A stretch of DNA of 64,000 nucleotides from Ciceribacter sichuanensis (GTDB lineage Bacteria > Pseudomonadota > Alphaproteobacteria > Rhizobiales > Rhizobiaceae). The stretch is taken from positions 62,001-126,000 of the forward strand of contig NZ_JAMXLX010000003.1 in NCBI RefSeq assembly GCF_024055605.1. The letters are read 5' to 3'. Made by a program: the position numbers and the translations under genes. The notes below the pieces were generated by a model. The model searched no databases, was not told where the DNA came from, and worked only from the letters and a program-made list of their open reading frames with translations. How positions within the stretch are numbered: position 1 is the stretch's first letter; every line of letters starts with the position of its first letter. Positions 1-9,531 of this stretch are shown here, piece after piece.

Positions 1-690
1 CTGACCCATCTCGCTCCTGTCCTGGAGACCGTCAGGCGTCTGAGAGCGGAACTGCCCCACGAGACCACCCTGCTTGGCTTCTGTGGTGCGCCCTGGACTG
101 TTGCGACCTACATGATTGCCGGACATGGAACACCGGATCAGGCCCCTGCCCGGCTCTTCGCCTATCGCCATCCGAAGGCTTTCGAAAAGCTGCTCGATCT
201 GCTTGCCGATATCTCTGCCTCCTATCTGGTGGCGCAGATCGATGCCGGCGCCGATGCCGTGCAGATCTTCGATTCCTGGGCCGGTGTTCTGGGCGAGGAA
301 GAGTTCGAACGCTTCTGTGTTCGTCCCGTCGCCCGTATGATCCGCTCGGTGCGTGCTCAACGGCCGGGGGCAAAAGTGATTGCTTTCGCCAAGGGGGCAG
401 GCCTGCTTCTCAAGGATTACCGTCGCAAGACGGGCGCCGATGCGATCGGGCTCGACTGGACCATTCCGCTTTCCTTTGCGGTGGAACTGCAGAAGGAGGG
501 CGCTATCCAGGGCAATCTCGATCCGATGAGGGTTGTTGCCGGCGGTTCGGCCATGGAGGAAGGCATTGACGCCATTCTGCATGCGCTTGGGAATGGTCCG
601 CTGATCTTCAATCTCGGGCATGGGATCACGCCGCAAGCCGATCCGGCGAACGTGACCCGGTTGGTTGATCGGGTGCGTGGGAAACGATGA
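1..690 (+). CDS. hemE: Uroporphyrinogen decarboxylase (3' part)
   Basis: HemE decarboxylates the four acetate side chains of uroporphyrinogen III to give coproporphyrinogen III, in the cytosol, for heme synthesis. The frame is open from the first base, so the N-terminus lies outside the window and about 229 C-terminal residues are present. The family signature [16 protein letters not shown] is read from about position 79, and the conserved C-terminal stretch FNLGHGITP is near 610. The stop codon overlaps the ATG of hemJ (ATGA), so the two are probably translationally coupled. In Caulobacter and Sinorhizobium hemE borders the chromosomal origin, which would place oriC just beyond the left edge. 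The identification is firm. Confidence 0.96.
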   Translation: MTHLAPVLETVRRLRAELPHETTLLGFCGAPWTVATYMIAGHGTPDQAPARLFAYRHPKAFEKLLDLLADISASYLVAQIDAGADAVQIFDSWAGVLGEEEFERFCVRPVARMIRSVRAQRPGAKVIAFAKGAGLLLKDYRRKTGADAIGLDWTIPLSFAVELQKEGAIQGNLDPMRVVAGGSAMEEGIDAILHALGNGPLIFNLGHGITPQADPANVTRLVDRVRGKR

Positions 691-1232
691 GCGACAACGA
701 GCAGCAGACCGGGAGAGGTGCCGGCCGTAGAGCAGCCTTCCGGGCAGCCACGGCGATTGTTTTCTTCGGGGCCATCGCGCTCGCCATCATGATCTTCGGT
801 GCCGACGAGGCCTATCTCTGGATCAAGGCCCTGCATATCATCGCCGTGATCTCTTGGATGGCGGGCCTGCTCTATATGCCGCGGCTGTTCATCTATCACG
901 GCGACAGCGAACCGGGTTCTGCGCAGGCTGAAACATTCGCCATCATGGAGCAGAGGCTTTTGAAGGTGATTATGAACCCCGCCATGATGGTGGCGTGGAT
1001 CCTTGGCCTTTATCTCGCCTGGTCGGTTTACGGCTTTCACGGCGGTTGGCTGCACGCAAAACTCGCTGCGGTGGTCGCATTGACCGGCGTGCACGTGTTC
1101 TTTTCACGCGCGGTTGCGTCGTTCGGCAAGGGCCATTATGTGAGGAATGCCCGTTTCTGGCGGCTGATGAACGAGGTTCCGACCTTGCTGATGATCGTCA
1201 TCGTCATTCTCGTGGTTGTTAAGCCGTTTTGA
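687..1232 (+). CDS. hemJ: Protoporphyrinogen IX oxidase HemJ, membrane protein
   Basis: HemJ (UPF0093) is the heme-containing inner-membrane enzyme that oxidises protoporphyrinogen IX to protoporphyrin IX in bacteria lacking HemG or HemY. The 181-residue product has four or five hydrophobic segments. The family's N-terminal block, with a conserved His ([15 protein letters not shown]) and the following YMPRLFIYH, is at about residues 49-73. A poorly conserved 30-residue hydrophilic head precedes the first helix. The ATG overlaps the hemE stop by four bases, so the gene sits in a two-gene heme operon. It matches the position of hemJ in other rhizobia, between hemE and rho. Confidence 0.92.
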   Translation: MSDNEQQTGRGAGRRAAFRAATAIVFFGAIALAIMIFGADEAYLWIKALHIIAVISWMAGLLYMPRLFIYHGDSEPGSAQAETFAIMEQRLLKVIMNPAMMVAWILGLYLAWSVYGFHGGWLHAKLAAVVALTGVHVFFSRAVASFGKGHYVRNARFWRLMNEVPTLLMIVIVILVVVKPF

Positions 1233-1431
1233 TCCCGCCTGCGACATTGTCGCATTATTTTGGGTCATTTCTGCTTTTCGCTTGCGGGTAAATGGCTGAA
1301 TCGCTATTTTCCGCCAATCCTATCTTCTGGCTTGCGTAACATTCTGTCATTTGCGGCCTCTCTCGCGATCGTACCGAATTCCACCGGCTCGCCTTCCCCG
1401 ACAAAAATAATCAAAGACGTGGTCCCTCTTC
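1233..1431 (+). other. hemJ-rho intergenic region, rho leader
   Basis: This 199-base stretch has no coding frame worth calling. It carries short pyrimidine-rich runs (for example around 1265-1330) and presumably holds the rho promoter and leader. In other bacteria rho is autoregulated through its leader, but I see no stable intrinsic terminator hairpin here. Confidence 0.4.
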
Positions 1432-2697
1432 ATGGCTGAAATGAAGCTACAAGAACTCAAAAGCAAATCGCCTACCGATCTCCTGACCTTTGCGGAATCG
1501 CTGGAGGTGGAGAACGCCAGCACCATGCGCAAGCAGGAGTTGATGTTTGCGATCTTGAAAATGCTCGCCAGCCAGGACATCGAGATCATCGGCGAGGGTG
1601 TGGTCGAGGTGTTGCAGGACGGTTTCGGCTTCCTGCGTTCGGCTAACGCCAATTATCTGCCGGGTCCTGATGATATCTATATCTCTCCTTCGCAGATCCG
1701 TCGCTTCTCGCTGAAGACCGGCGATACGGTCGAGGGTCCGATTCGTGGTCCCAAGGAAGGCGAACGCTACTTTGCGCTTCTGAAGGTTAACACGATCAAT
1801 TTCGAGGATCCGGAAAAGATCCGTCACAAGGTCCACTTCGATAACCTGACGCCGCTTTATCCGAACGAACGCTTCAAGATGGAACTGGACGTTCCCACCT
1901 CGAAGGATCTTTCGGCGCGCGTCATCGATCTGGTTGCTCCGCTCGGCAAGGGCCAGCGTGGCCTGATCGTCGCACCGCCGCGTACCGGTAAGACCGTTCT
2001 TCTGCAGAACATTGCCCATTCCATCACGGCCAACCATCCTGAATGCTACCTGATCGTTCTTCTGATCGATGAGCGACCGGAGGAAGTGACGGACATGCAG
2101 CGCTCCGTTCGCGGCGAAGTCGTCTCCTCGACATTCGACGAGCCAGCCGTTCGCCACGTCCAGGTCGCCGAAATGGTCATCGAGAAGGCAAAGCGTCTCG
2201 TCGAACACGGGCGTGACGTTGTCATTCTTCTCGATTCGATCACGCGTCTCGGCCGTGCCTACAACACGGTTGTTCCGTCTTCGGGCAAGGTTCTGACCGG
2301 CGGTGTGGATGCAAATGCGCTGCAGCGCCCGAAGCGCTTCTTTGGCGCCGCTCGTAATATCGAGGAGGGCGGCTCGCTGACGATTATCGCGACGGCCCTG
2401 ATCGATACCGGCAGCCGCATGGACGAAGTCATCTTCGAAGAGTTCAAGGGTACCGGCAACTCGGAAATTGTTCTGGATCGCAAGGTGGCCGACAAGCGCA
2501 TCTTCCCGGCTATGGATATCCTCAAGTCCGGTACGCGTAAGGAGGACCTCCTTGTTCCGCGTCAGGATCTACAGAAGATCTTCGTACTTCGCCGTATCCT
2601 GGCGCCGATGGGCACGACAGATGCCATCGAGTTCCTCATCGACAAGCTGAAGCAGACGAAGAACAACGGTGATTTCTTCGATTCGATGAACACCTGA
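1432..2697 (+). CDS. rho: Transcription termination factor Rho
   Basis: Rho is the hexameric RNA-dependent ATPase that releases transcripts at factor-dependent terminators. The 421-residue length is standard for the family. The N-terminal helical domain is at about residues 1-48. The cold-shock-like RNA-binding domain follows, with RNP1 motif GFGFLR at 64-69. The Walker A P-loop APPRTGKTV is at 181-189, the Walker B stretch [11 protein letters not shown] is near residue 265, and the Q- and R-loop regions follow. No strong ribosome-binding site precedes the ATG at 1432; an in-frame ATG three codons downstream is an alternative start. The gene lies between hemJ and mnmE as in other rhizobial origin regions. 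Confidence 0.97.
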   Translation: MAEMKLQELKSKSPTDLLTFAESLEVENASTMRKQELMFAILKMLASQDIEIIGEGVVEVLQDGFGFLRSANANYLPGPDDIYISPSQIRRFSLKTGDTVEGPIRGPKEGERYFALLKVNTINFEDPEKIRHKVHFDNLTPLYPNERFKMELDVPTSKDLSARVIDLVAPLGKGQRGLIVAPPRTGKTVLLQNIAHSITANHPECYLIVLLIDERPEEVTDMQRSVRGEVVSSTFDEPAVRHVQVAEMVIEKAKRLVEHGRDVVILLDSITRLGRAYNTVVPSSGKVLTGGVDANALQRPKRFFGAARNIEEGGSLTIIATALIDTGSRMDEVIFEEFKGTGNSEIVLDRKVADKRIFPAMDILKSGTRKEDLLVPRQDLQKIFVLRRILAPMGTTDAIEFLIDKLKQTKNNGDFFDSMNT

Positions 2698-2801
2698 TAT
2701 CGCAGGAAGTCGCGGGAAGACCTTGTGTCTTCTCGTGCGCCAATCGCTGTTCCCCGAAACGATTCGCTTCCGTTCCGGCTTGAGGATAGGGATTATTATG
2801 C

Positions 2802-4133
2802 ATGAGTTCCCCTGAGCGAGAGACCATTGTCGCCCTTTCATCGGGCGCTCTGCCCTCTGGAGTAGCGGTCATTCGCCTGAGCGGTCCGCAATCCGCGGTG
2901 ATTTGCGAAGCAATGACTGGGACTTTGCCGCCTCCCCGCATGGCAGCGCTGCGACCGATTCGAGACCGTAACGGTCTTTTACTCGATCGTGGACTCGTTC
3001 TTTTTTTCCCCGGTCCGAACTCCTTTACCGGCGAGGATTGTCTCGAGCTCCATCTGCACGGCGGCAGAGCGGTAGTTGAGAGCGCCTTGAACGCGGCGAC
3101 GGAATACGAAAATTGCCGCCTTGCGGAGGCCGGCGAGTTTTCCCGCAGGGCCTTCGAGAACGGCAAGCTCGATCTGGTCGAGGCGGAAGGCCTTGCGGAT
3201 CTTCTGGCGGCAGAGACCGAGATGCAGCGACGCTTGGCGCTCGAACAAAGCTCCGGCCATCTCTCCACGATCTATCAGAAATGGCGAGAGCAATTGCTGA
3301 GCGCTCGTGCTCTCATAGAGGCCGAGCTGGATTTCTCCGACGAGGCAGATATCCCCGGCAGCGTTTCCGACCGCATCTGGTCTGAGATGTCGTCTCTGGC
3401 GCGGGATGTCGAGCAGGTGCTGGCCAACCTGAAGGCAGGTGAAATCATACGCGATGGTTTTGCCATTGTGATCGCGGGTCCGCCGAACGCCGGAAAGTCC
3501 AGTCTGCTAAATGCTCTTGCGCATCGTGAGGTGGCGATTGTTACAGAATATGCTGGAACCACGCGGGATGTCCTGCATTGTGAACTGGATATCGGCGGCT
3601 ATGCCGTGCATCTCTATGATACGGCCGGCGTACGGGATACATCAGAGCCAGTAGAGCGTGAGGGAATTCGTCGCGCCTACCGCAAGATGGGGGAGGCAGA
3701 TCTTGTTCTGTCCCTGAGGGATTATGCGAGTTCGGCAGCGGAGGAACTCGATATTCCCAAGGGCATCCCCGTGCTTAACGTTGTAACCAAAATCGACCTT
3801 TATACTGATTCGTTTCCGCAACGATCAGAGGCAATACTGATCTCATCGCAGAGTGGTCAGGGGCTCGATACCCTGCGTTCCGCGATATTGACAGAGTTGA
3901 AGGAACGAACCAGCACGGTTTCTCTTGCCATTCCGAGCCGATTGAGGCATGCACAGCACCTGCGCGACGCCGCCGATTATATCTGGAACGCGGTGCGGGC
4001 GGAGAATGAAGGTCTGGAAATCCGGGCCGAGTTTCTTCGACGTGCTGCCGATACACTTGGGCGTGTAACCGGCAAGATCGACGTTGAGATGTTGCTGGGC
4101 AAGATCTTCTCGGAATTCTGCGTCGGCAAGTGA
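2802..4133 (+). CDS. mnmE: tRNA modification GTPase MnmE
   Basis: MnmE works with MnmG to install the aminomethyl-type group at C5 of wobble uridine 34 in certain tRNAs, using tetrahydrofolate and GTP. The 443-residue protein has the N-terminal folate-binding domain (about 1-120) and a helical domain interrupted by a G domain. The G1 loop GPPNAGKSS is at 226-234, the TTRDV switch I is near 253-257, DTAG is at 273-276, and the G4-type TKID is near 330. The protein ends in FCVGK, the C-terminal C-x-GK motif with the conserved Cys. Its stop codon forms the left end of a parS site. mnmG starts 63 bases downstream at its preferred start. Confidence 0.97.
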   Translation: MSSPERETIVALSSGALPSGVAVIRLSGPQSAVICEAMTGTLPPPRMAALRPIRDRNGLLLDRGLVLFFPGPNSFTGEDCLELHLHGGRAVVESALNAATEYENCRLAEAGEFSRRAFENGKLDLVEAEGLADLLAAETEMQRRLALEQSSGHLSTIYQKWREQLLSARALIEAELDFSDEADIPGSVSDRIWSEMSSLARDVEQVLANLKAGEIIRDGFAIVIAGPPNAGKSSLLNALAHREVAIVTEYAGTTRDVLHCELDIGGYAVHLYDTAGVRDTSEPVEREGIRRAYRKMGEADLVLSLRDYASSAAEELDIPKGIPVLNVVTKIDLYTDSFPQRSEAILISSQSGQGLDTLRSAILTELKERTSTVSLAIPSRLRHAQHLRDAADYIWNAVRAENEGLEIRAEFLRRAADTLGRVTGKIDVEMLLGKIFSEFCVGK

Positions 4134-4146
4134 TTCACGTGAAACA
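4131..4146. other. parS centromere site 1 (TGATTCACGTGAAACA)
   Basis: This 16-base near-palindrome differs at one position from the classical ParB-binding parS sequence TGTTTCACGTGAAACA. It spans the stop codon of mnmE and the gap before mnmG. The parA-parB operon lies about 2.6 kb downstream. ParB clamps load at parS and spread, and with ParA they segregate the chromosome origin. Confidence 0.85.
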
Positions 4147-4196
4147 TGGGCAGTTCGGTGCCCGCAGCCTCACAGTGGGAGGCATGGAGCAATGCC

Positions 4197-6068
4197 ATGA
4201 GCGTTTCAAGTTATGATGTGATCGTCATAGGTGGCGGCCATGCCGGCGCGGAAGCTGCTTCAGCGGCTGCGCGCATGGGCGCAAGAACCGCGCTCGTTAC
4301 CCAGAAGCTCGAAACCATTGGCGCTATGTCCTGTAATCCCGCGATTGGGGGATTGGGTAAGGGACACCTTGTCCGCGAAGTGGATGCCCTTGATGGCATC
4401 ATGGGCCGTTGCGCTGATCTCGGCGGCATCCAGTTTCGTATGCTCAATCGTAAAAAGGGTCCCGCTGTCTGGGGTCCGCGCACCCAGGCCGACAGAAAGC
4501 TCTATCGGCAAGCGGTGCAGAATGCACTTCGCGACACACCCAACCTCGATCTGATTGAAGGTAACGTCAACACATTTATTCGAAACGATTCCGAAATAAA
4601 AGGCATTGGGCTTTCGGATGGATGTCGGTTGTTGGCGAGGTCGGTTGTTTTGACTTCCGGCACCTTCTTGCGCGGACTTATCCACATCGGCGATCGGAAA
4701 ATACCGGCCGGGCGTATCGGCGAACCGCCTTCCACCGGTCTAAGCGAAGATCTCTTGGCCTTTGGTCTCAAGTTGGGCCGTCTGAAAACGGGTACGCCGG
4801 CGCGACTGGATGGCAAGACGATTGATTGGGCTTCGCTTGATCGCCAGGAAGCCGATTCGGATCCGATACCTTTTTCCTTTATGACGGATCGCATCGTGAA
4901 TCCGCAGATTGCCTGCGGCATCACCCGCACGACGGATGCAACGCATAAACTCATACGCGATAACATTCACCGATCCGCCATGTATTCCGGCCAGATCGAG
5001 GGTGTCGGACCCCGCTATTGCCCCTCCATCGAGGATAAGATTACTCGCTTCGGTGATCGTGACGGACATCAGATCTTTCTGGAACCCGAAGGTCTCGATG
5101 ATGATACGGTCTATCCGAATGGTATCTCGACCTCCCTTCCCGAGGAGGTGCAGGACGCTTTCATTCATTCCATTCCGGGTTTGGAAAATGTTCGCATTCT
5201 GCAATGTGGCTATGCCATTGAATATGACCATGTAGATCCGCGGGAACTTGAGCCGACGCTGCAGGTGCGCAAGGCGCCTGGACTTTTCCTCGCCGGCCAA
5301 ATCAATGGTACCACTGGTTATGAGGAGGCCGCCGCGCAGGGATGCGTGGCGGGTCTGAATGCGGCTTTGTTTGCTGCCGGCGGTGAAGGGGTCGTCTTCA
5401 GTCGCACCGACTCCTATATCGGAGTGATGATCGACGATTTGACATCGAGGGGGATTCTGGAGCCCTATCGCATGTTCACCTCGCGCGCCGAATATCGCCT
5501 GACCTTGCGCGCGGATAATGCGGATATGCGCCTGACCCAACGCGGGATTGATCTGGGATGCGTCTCTCGCGAACGGCGAGAGCGCTTTGAAGCCTACCGG
5601 GCCGAGCGAGAGGGTCTTCTTTCCCATTTGGAGGAGCTGACGGCGACGCCGAAGGAGGCTCAGTCACAGGGCGTGACGGTCAATCAGGACGGGCGTCGGC
5701 GCTCTGCCCGAGAACTGCTCTCCTATCCGGATATCGACTGGACGGATGTCTGCCGAATTTGGCCCGAGCTTCTGGAGGTCCCGTCCCAGATGGCAGAAGC
5801 CGTCTCCATTGATGCACTCTACTCGGTTTACATAGAGCGGCAGGCTCATGATATTGCGGGAATGCGAAGTGAGGAAGAGCGTCTCATTCCCCGCGATTTC
5901 GACTTCCATGCACTTTCAGGCCTTTCGAATGAGCTGAAGCAGAAACTAACTGCGACCCAACCCTGGAGCATTGCCCAGGCGGCGCGCGTTGACGGCATGA
6001 CGCCAGCGGCAATCGCCTTGCTCGTCGGTTACATCAAGAAGAATGAGCGACTGCGGGAAGCAGGATAA
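4197..6068 (+). CDS. mnmG: tRNA uridine-5-carboxymethylaminomethyl modification enzyme MnmG (GidA)
   Basis: MnmG is the FAD-dependent partner of MnmE in wobble-uridine modification. From the chosen start the protein is 623 residues, the usual length. It opens with the FAD Rossmann motif [10 protein letters not shown], followed by [20 protein letters not shown], both hallmarks of the family. An open frame extends 17 codons further to an ATG at 4146. That ATG overlaps a parS site and would add a tail not seen in the family. The ATG at 4197 has GGAG seven bases upstream and leads straight into the Rossmann strand, so I prefer it. rsmG starts three bases after the stop. Confidence 0.97.
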   Translation: MSVSSYDVIVIGGGHAGAEAASAAARMGARTALVTQKLETIGAMSCNPAIGGLGKGHLVREVDALDGIMGRCADLGGIQFRMLNRKKGPAVWGPRTQADRKLYRQAVQNALRDTPNLDLIEGNVNTFIRNDSEIKGIGLSDGCRLLARSVVLTSGTFLRGLIHIGDRKIPAGRIGEPPSTGLSEDLLAFGLKLGRLKTGTPARLDGKTIDWASLDRQEADSDPIPFSFMTDRIVNPQIACGITRTTDATHKLIRDNIHRSAMYSGQIEGVGPRYCPSIEDKITRFGDRDGHQIFLEPEGLDDDTVYPNGISTSLPEEVQDAFIHSIPGLENVRILQCGYAIEYDHVDPRELEPTLQVRKAPGLFLAGQINGTTGYEEAAAQGCVAGLNAALFAAGGEGVVFSRTDSYIGVMIDDLTSRGILEPYRMFTSRAEYRLTLRADNADMRLTQRGIDLGCVSRERRERFEAYRAEREGLLSHLEELTATPKEAQSQGVTVNQDGRRRSARELLSYPDIDWTDVCRIWPELLEVPSQMAEAVSIDALYSVYIERQAHDIAGMRSEEERLIPRDFDFHALSGLSNELKQKLTATQPWSIAQAARVDGMTPAAIALLVGYIKKNERLREAG

Positions 6069-6071
6069 CGC

Positions 6072-6710
6072 ATGGTAAATGACATTTTGAAGAGTGTATT
6101 GAAGCTTGACGTTTCACGTGAAACGTTTGAGAAGCTGGAGCACTTCGCGGCCCTTTTTCATAAATGGTCCGCTTCGATCAATCTGGTGGCCCCATCAACA
6201 AGAGACGACCTGTGGCGTCGCCATATCGTTGATAGTGCTCAGATCTTCCAGATTGCTCCGGGAGCGAAACATTGGATCGATCTCGGTAGTGGTGGCGGCT
6301 TTCCAGGCATCGTAACAGCCATTCTGCTCTCCGAAAACGGTGAAGGCTGGGTTGATCTGGTGGAAAGCAACCACAAGAAGGCGAGTTTTCTTCGCCTCGC
6401 CTTGTCCGAGACAGGTGCGCGCGGTGCCGTTCATACCGTTCGCATTGAAGATGCGTCTACCAAAATAGTGTCTGCGGATATGATATCAGCGCGCGCGCTT
6501 GCAGATCTCGATCGTTTGTTCGGCTATGCCGAGCCTTGGGCGGTTCGCAACCCCGAACTTGTCTGTGTTCTGCATAAAGGACGGGATTATCAATCGGAAA
6601 TCGAGAAAGCGCGTGGTCGCTGGGGTTTTGATCTGGTAATACATCAGAGCGCGGTGGAAGCGGACTCCGTTGTTCTGGAGATCGCTCATTTGAGGCGCAC
6701 GGCTCAATAA
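6072..6710 (+). CDS. rsmG: 16S rRNA (guanine-N7) methyltransferase RsmG (GidB)
   Basis: RsmG methylates N7 of G527 in the 530 loop of 16S rRNA using S-adenosylmethionine; loss of it gives low-level streptomycin resistance in other bacteria. The 212-residue protein carries the SAM-binding motif [14 protein letters not shown] at about 68-81. Residues D13 to T18 (within LDVSRETF) are encoded by a perfect parS palindrome, so the N-terminal sequence is shaped by centromere function as well as by coding. The gene follows mnmG by three bases and precedes parA by 13, which suggests one transcription unit from mnmG to parB. Confidence 0.96.
   Translation: MVNDILKSVLKLDVSRETFEKLEHFAALFHKWSASINLVAPSTRDDLWRRHIVDSAQIFQIAPGAKHWIDLGSGGGFPGIVTAILLSENGEGWVDLVESNHKKASFLRLALSETGARGAVHTVRIEDASTKIVSADMISARALADLDRLFGYAEPWAVRNPELVCVLHKGRDYQSEIEKARGRWGFDLVIHQSAVEADSVVLEIAHLRRTAQ
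6110..6125. other. parS centromere site 2, inside rsmG (CGTTTCACGTGAAACG)
   Basis: This is a perfect 16-base palindrome with the invariant parS core GTTTCACGTGAAAC. It lies within codons 13-18 of rsmG, about 600 bases before parA. Placement of parS near gidB and parAB is common in bacteria. With the site at the mnmE/mnmG junction it gives two ParB loading sites two kilobases apart. Confidence 0.93.
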
Positions 6711-6723
6711 CAGCGGGTGCGGC

Positions 6724-7518
6724 ATGGCTGTCGAAATCAACCGTATCATTACGATTGCAAATCAAAAGGGTGGTGTTGGCAAGACGACCACCGCGATCAA
6801 TCTTGCAACTGCGCTTGCCGCGATCGGTGAGCGAGTCCTCATTGTGGATCTGGATCCACAGGGTAACGCGAGTACTGGCCTGGGTATTGACCGTCGCGAT
6901 CGCAAGCTGTCTTCCTATGATGTCCTGATCGGAACCCATTCGGTTGGAGAGGCTGCTGTCGATACCGCAGTACCGAATCTGGCCATTGTGCCGTCGACGA
7001 TGGATCTTCTCGGATTCGAAATGGAAATTTCGCAACACGCGGATCGTGTCTTTCGCCTTAGGAAGGCATTGAGCAGCGAATCCGCGCAGCAATACAGCTA
7101 TATCCTGCTCGATTGCCCGCCCTCGTTCAATCTTCTGACGATGAACGCCATGGCTGCTGCGCATTCCGTGCTGGTCCCGTTGCAGTGCGAATTCTTTGCG
7201 CTTGAAGGTCTCAGCCAGTTGCTGGAAACCATCAGTCAGGTGCGCCATACCGTTAATCCTACGCTGGATATCCAGGGTATCGTGCTCACCATGTTCGATG
7301 CACGCAACAATCTGGCGCAACAAGTGGTCAGCGATGTGCGGGAGCACCTGGGTGAGAAGGTCTATGCGACACTGATCCCGCGCAATGTCCGGGTTTCGGA
7401 GGCGCCGTCTTACGGTAAGCCGGCGATCCTTTACGATCTGAAATGCGCCGGAAGCCAGGCCTATCTGCAACTCGCTTCGGAGGTTATTCAGCGCGAGCGG
7501 CAACGCAAGGCTGCGTAA
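6724..7518 (+). CDS. parA: Chromosome partitioning ATPase ParA (Soj)
   Basis: ParA binds DNA nonspecifically as an ATP dimer and is released by ParB-stimulated hydrolysis, which moves the duplicated origin toward the new pole. The 264-residue protein has the deviant Walker A motif KGGVGKT at 15-21, including the signature lysine, and the switch region DLDPQGNAS near residues 41-49. It lacks the N-terminal DNA-binding extension of plasmid type Ia ParA, so it is the short chromosomal type. It lies 13 bases after rsmG and 28 bases before parB. Confidence 0.97.
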   Translation: MAVEINRIITIANQKGGVGKTTTAINLATALAAIGERVLIVDLDPQGNASTGLGIDRRDRKLSSYDVLIGTHSVGEAAVDTAVPNLAIVPSTMDLLGFEMEISQHADRVFRLRKALSSESAQQYSYILLDCPPSFNLLTMNAMAAAHSVLVPLQCEFFALEGLSQLLETISQVRHTVNPTLDIQGIVLTMFDARNNLAQQVVSDVREHLGEKVYATLIPRNVRVSEAPSYGKPAILYDLKCAGSQAYLQLASEVIQRERQRKAA

Positions 7519-7546
7519 TCTGCGCGTTTGTTATGAGGTATAAAAT

Positions 7547-8428
7547 ATGAGTGACGATGTATCGAAGCGGCGGCTTGGCCGTGGTCTTGCTGCCCTGATC
7601 GGCGAGATGGATCAGGCGGTTCCGGTTGGTGAGGCCAAGGCGAGTGTCAGTGCAGATCGTACGGTCCCGATCGAATTCGTCACGCGTAATCCCAAGAACC
7701 CTCGCCGTTACTTCGATGAGGCGGAGCTCCAGGATCTTGCCGGTTCCATTCGTCAGCATGGAATCGTCCAGCCCGTCGTCGTTCGTACCCGTGGCACTGA
7801 TCGCTTCGAAATCATAGCTGGTGAAAGACGCTGGCGTGCGGCTCAACTCGCCGGTCTGGTCGAAATTCCGGTCATCGTACGCGATGTGGATGATCGTACT
7901 GCTCTGGAACTTGCTATCGTTGAAAACGTTCAGCGCGCAGACCTCAACCCGCTGGAAGAGGCGCTCGGCTACGAGCAGCTCATCGCGGAACACGGCTATA
8001 CGCAGAACGACCTTGGTGAAATTATCGGCAAGAGCCGCAGCCATGTCGCCAACAGTCTCCGCCTTCTTAAATTACCCGATCCGGTTCGCGATATGCTGGC
8101 CGACGGAAGCCTGTCTGCCGGACATGCCCGAGCACTGGTCTCTACGCCGGATCCGGTGACATTGGCGCGGACTATCACGTCCAAGGGCATGTCGGTGCGT
8201 GATGCGGAAAAGCTCGCGCAGACCCACATCAAGGCCCAGAACGCTCCGCCACAACCGGAGCTTCGACCTGAAAAGGACTCGGACACCGTCGCGTTGGAAC
8301 GCAGTCTCTCTGATCGGTTGGGGCTGTCCGTTGCCATCAACCACAAGGGAAATGGTGGGCAGGTTCGGATCAGCTACAAGACACTCGACCAGCTCGAGGA
8401 AGTCTGCCGTCTGCTTGAAGGGCGCTGA
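7547..8428 (+). CDS. parB: Chromosome partitioning protein ParB (Spo0J)
   Basis: ParB is a CTP-dependent DNA clamp that loads at parS and spreads along the origin region. In the 293-residue protein the N-terminal ParA-contact motif RRLGRGLAALIG is at about 8-19. The CTP-binding motif GERRWRAA is at 92-99, and the ENVQRADLNPLEEA stretch is at 126-139. The parS-reading helix-turn-helix (about 152-172) includes GKSRSHVANSLRLLKLP. A dimerisation domain closes the protein. Two cognate parS sites lie upstream. The stop codon forms the loop of a perfect hairpin. Confidence 0.97.
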   Translation: MSDDVSKRRLGRGLAALIGEMDQAVPVGEAKASVSADRTVPIEFVTRNPKNPRRYFDEAELQDLAGSIRQHGIVQPVVVRTRGTDRFEIIAGERRWRAAQLAGLVEIPVIVRDVDDRTALELAIVENVQRADLNPLEEALGYEQLIAEHGYTQNDLGEIIGKSRSHVANSLRLLKLPDPVRDMLADGSLSAGHARALVSTPDPVTLARTITSKGMSVRDAEKLAQTHIKAQNAPPQPELRPEKDSDTVALERSLSDRLGLSVAINHKGNGGQVRISYKTLDQLEEVCRLLEGR

Positions 8429-8437
8429 GCGCCCTTC
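8417..8437 (+). terminator. Hairpin at the parB stop codon
   Basis: A nine-base perfect stem (GAAGGGCGC paired with GCGCCCTTC) encloses the parB stop codon TGA as its three-base loop. There is no clean T tract right after it, only CTTTTAG about 12 bases on. It may be a weak or bidirectional terminator between the convergent genes parB and holA, or an mRNA 3'-end stabiliser. Confidence 0.5.
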
Positions 8438-8474
8438 CCTCAGAAGCCTTTTAGCCGGTAATGAGCGGCGGCAA

Positions 8475-9521
8475 TCAAGCTCGGCGGTTGCGGCGCGCAG
8501 ACTGAAGTGTGGTGGATAGCAGCGTCTGAAGCGCCAGATTGTCTTCCAGAAGAGGCTTCTGACGGCTTTGCAGAATGGCCGACTGAATACGGCCGGCCTC
8601 ACGCGCGAGGTCGGTTGATGTCCAGTTCCGCAGCGCCTTCTCGACAACAGGCTTTCGCTTGAAATGAATGCCCCTGCCAAGGGTCTGCATCACCTGTGCG
8701 GGTTGCTGGCGCTTTTCTTCCAGTTCGCATCGCATCAGTTCGAGCTGCTGGAACTGTTTGAGGCAGGATTGCAGAACAAGAAACACCGGTGTTTTCGAGG
8801 TAACAACCTTCTGGATCGCATGAAGAAAGCCATCGGCATCGCCATTCAGCACGGCATCAACGACCTCATCCGTGGAAATTGCACTGGCATCACCGATGAT
8901 CTCGGTGACCTGCTGTTCGTCGACAACGCTGTCGTGAAGGCAGTAGAGCAACAGCTTTCGGATCTCGTTCCTTGAAGCGATACGGTCCCCGCCGAGCGAT
9001 TCCACCAGAAGCTCACGGGCGGCGGGCGTGATCCTCAGACCAGCGGTGGAAAGCTCCGTATCGATCAGGGCATTGAGTGCACGGGCATCGTCCTGGTAGC
9101 ATGGGATTGCGGCAATGGCTCGCGACCCCTCGGCGACCTTGCGCAACGCCGCCCCCTTCTTCAGATCGCCGCCTTCGATAACCACAAGGCTGCTCTCTGG
9201 CGGTGCTTCCGAAAGTATTTGAAGCCCGTCGACGAGCGCCTTTTCATTCTGCGCACCCCGTATCCAGATGAGCTTTTCACCTCCAAAAAGACCGAGGGAG
9301 TTGACTTCATCTAGGAGACGGCCGGGATCGGATTGAATATCCGAGACATCGAGACGGATTAGCGCGAAACTGTCGGATAGATCGACGCCGGTCGTCTTGG
9401 CAAGTTGGGCCGCGCGTTCGGCAACGAGGCCGCGATCGGGCCCATAGATCAGAAAGAGACGGTAATGGCGAGCCGACTTCTGCAGGAAGCCGTCGAACTC
9501 GTGTGATTTTACCTCTACCAT
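8475..9521 (-). CDS. holA: DNA polymerase III delta subunit
   Basis: HolA is the delta subunit of the clamp loader; it opens the beta sliding clamp during replication. The 348-residue product shows the family layout. An N-terminal AAA+-like fold opens with FLIYGPDRGLVAERA, and a mid-region carries the ALNALIDTEL and GDRIASRNEIRKLLLY stretches. A helical C-terminal collar region follows. Like other delta subunits it lacks a functional Walker A. It is convergent with parB, 46 bases apart. lptE ends ten bases upstream of its start, so leuS-lptE-holA probably form an operon, matching the rhizobial order. Confidence 0.93.
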   Translation of the reverse strand: MVEVKSHEFDGFLQKSARHYRLFLIYGPDRGLVAERAAQLAKTTGVDLSDSFALIRLDVSDIQSDPGRLLDEVNSLGLFGGEKLIWIRGAQNEKALVDGLQILSEAPPESSLVVIEGGDLKKGAALRKVAEGSRAIAAIPCYQDDARALNALIDTELSTAGLRITPAARELLVESLGGDRIASRNEIRKLLLYCLHDSVVDEQQVTEIIGDASAISTDEVVDAVLNGDADGFLHAIQKVVTSKTPVFLVLQSCLKQFQQLELMRCELEEKRQQPAQVMQTLGRGIHFKRKPVVEKALRNWTSTDLAREAGRIQSAILQSRQKPLLEDNLALQTLLSTTLQSARRNRRA

Positions 9522-9531
9522 CCCTGAAGGC

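Noticed and set aside
1..1431. oriC within the window
   Set aside because: hemE borders the origin in related species, but at its 5' side, which is outside. The hemJ-rho gap has no DnaA-box cluster.
4146..4196. Upstream ATG for mnmG
   Set aside because: It overlaps parS, has no ribosome-binding site and adds 17 residues absent from the family; 4197 has GGAG and fits the Rossmann start.
4678..4686. Perfect DnaA-box-like TTATCCACA inside mnmG
   Set aside because: It encodes conserved mnmG residues (Leu-Ile-His), is single, and has no AT-rich unwinding region or further boxes nearby. The origin is expected left of hemE, outside the window.
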